Below, in pieces: positions 15,265 through 15,635 of a DNA stretch of 15,635 nucleotides. Numbering within the stretch: position 1 is the stretch's first letter; each line of letters begins with the position of its first letter. The stretch lies in contig CAMVAB010000015.1 in the NCBI GenBank assembly GCA_947165335.1, positions 1 through 15,635 on the forward strand. Reading direction: 5' to 3'. This stretch comes from an uncultured Pseudomonadota bacterium (lineage in GTDB: Bacteria > Pseudomonadota > Alphaproteobacteria > Rs-D84). The notes under the pieces are model-generated. The model did no database searches. It saw nothing but the letters and a program-made list of their open reading frames with translations, and was not told the DNA's origin. A program made the position numbers and the translations under genes.

Positions 15265-15635
15265 ATGATAACAAAATGCGATCATCCAGGTTGTACCAAG
15301 GCAGGCACATGTCGCGCACCAAAATCGCGTGATTTAAAAGAATATTGGTGGTTCTGTAAAGAGCATGCAGCCGAATACAATAAAAATTGGAATTATTACG
15401 CCAATATGACGCCTGATGAAATAGACGCCGAATGGGAACGTGAAACATTTGGAATTGCTGATAAAGACAGGGATCGGGTCAATAAAGATGAAGATGATTA
15501 TGTAAAATTTCTTAACGATTTTTTAACAGGACGTGGCACTTTTGATAAAATGCCGACAAAAAAATCAGTCCCGTCAACTATCGTATCTGCACTGCATACA
15601 TTTGATTTACCAATAACTGCGACATGGCGTGAAGT
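15265..15635 (+). CDS. Alphaproteobacterial DnaJ-like J-domain protein, 3' end beyond window
   Basis: Only the first 123 codons are present; the frame is open at the window edge. The N-terminus shows a putative zinc-binding group Cys5, Cys10, Cys31, His34, then RAPKSRDLKEYWWFCKEHAAEYN and WNYYANMTPDEIDAEWE. This arrangement is known from a group of alphaproteobacterial J-domain proteins whose J domain sits at the C-terminus. The last visible residues (STIVSALHTFDLPITATWRE) fit the start of such a J domain, whose HPD motif would lie beyond the edge. The expected role is a DnaK co-chaperone with an uncharacterised client-binding N-terminus. The ATG at 15265 lies three bases after the xerD stop, with AGGA ten bases upstream inside xerD, so it is probably in the same transcript. 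The call rests on recalled family features and lacks the diagnostic HPD. Confidence 0.75.
   Translation, partial: MITKCDHPGCTKAGTCRAPKSRDLKEYWWFCKEHAAEYNKNWNYYANMTPDEIDAEWERETFGIADKDRDRVNKDEDDYVKFLNDFLTGRGTFDKMPTKKSVPSTIVSALHTFDLPITATWRE

Overview
The window is an AT-rich, gene-dense piece of a Gram-negative chromosome. The DnaJ-like gene at the right edge has the zinc-finger N-terminus known from alphaproteobacterial J-domain proteins (RAPKSRD, then YWWFC and EYNKNWNYY). Together with endonuclease-type MutL, a XerD-like recombinase and an LptF/LptG-family permease, this points to an alphaproteobacterium. The low G+C and unfamiliar outer-membrane proteins suggest an uncultured or host-associated lineage, but that is inference. 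The standard genetic code fits throughout: TGG is Trp and TGA is a stop. I see no tRNA, rRNA, CRISPR array, insertion sequence or prophage, and no gene-free stretch longer than about 95 bases.

Layout. (1) 93-1355, plus strand: rarA. (2) 1352-3514, minus strand: two consecutive genes for secreted proteins that look like outer-membrane beta-barrels, behind their own extended -10 promoter. (3) 3596-13106, minus strand: a co-directional block that reads, in transcription order, greA, mutL, yajC, secD, secF, an S41/PDZ protease homologue, a PAP2 phosphatase and ftsK. greA/mutL and S41/PAP2 are each separated by one base, which suggests translational coupling. ftsK appears to have its own promoter. 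(4) 13193 to the end, plus strand: an lptG-like gene, a 43-residue one-helix membrane protein, xerD and a truncated J-domain gene, tightly packed.

Functionally the window is mostly envelope and chromosome maintenance. YajC-SecD-SecF drives late protein export, LptG exports LPS, and PAP2 probably dephosphorylates a membrane lipid. FtsK and XerD together would resolve chromosome dimers at division. RarA and MutL deal with stalled forks and mismatches, and GreA rescues backtracked RNA polymerase.

No wholly new multi-gene system is evident. The observations most worth following are: an S41 protease homologue in which both catalytic positions appear substituted (Ser to Gly361, Lys to Arg386); the small membrane protein overlapping xerD; predicted leaderless transcripts for ftsK and lptG; one palindromic TTGCAA that can serve as -35 box for two divergent promoters; and opposite-charge substitutions in conserved membrane motifs of SecD and SecF.
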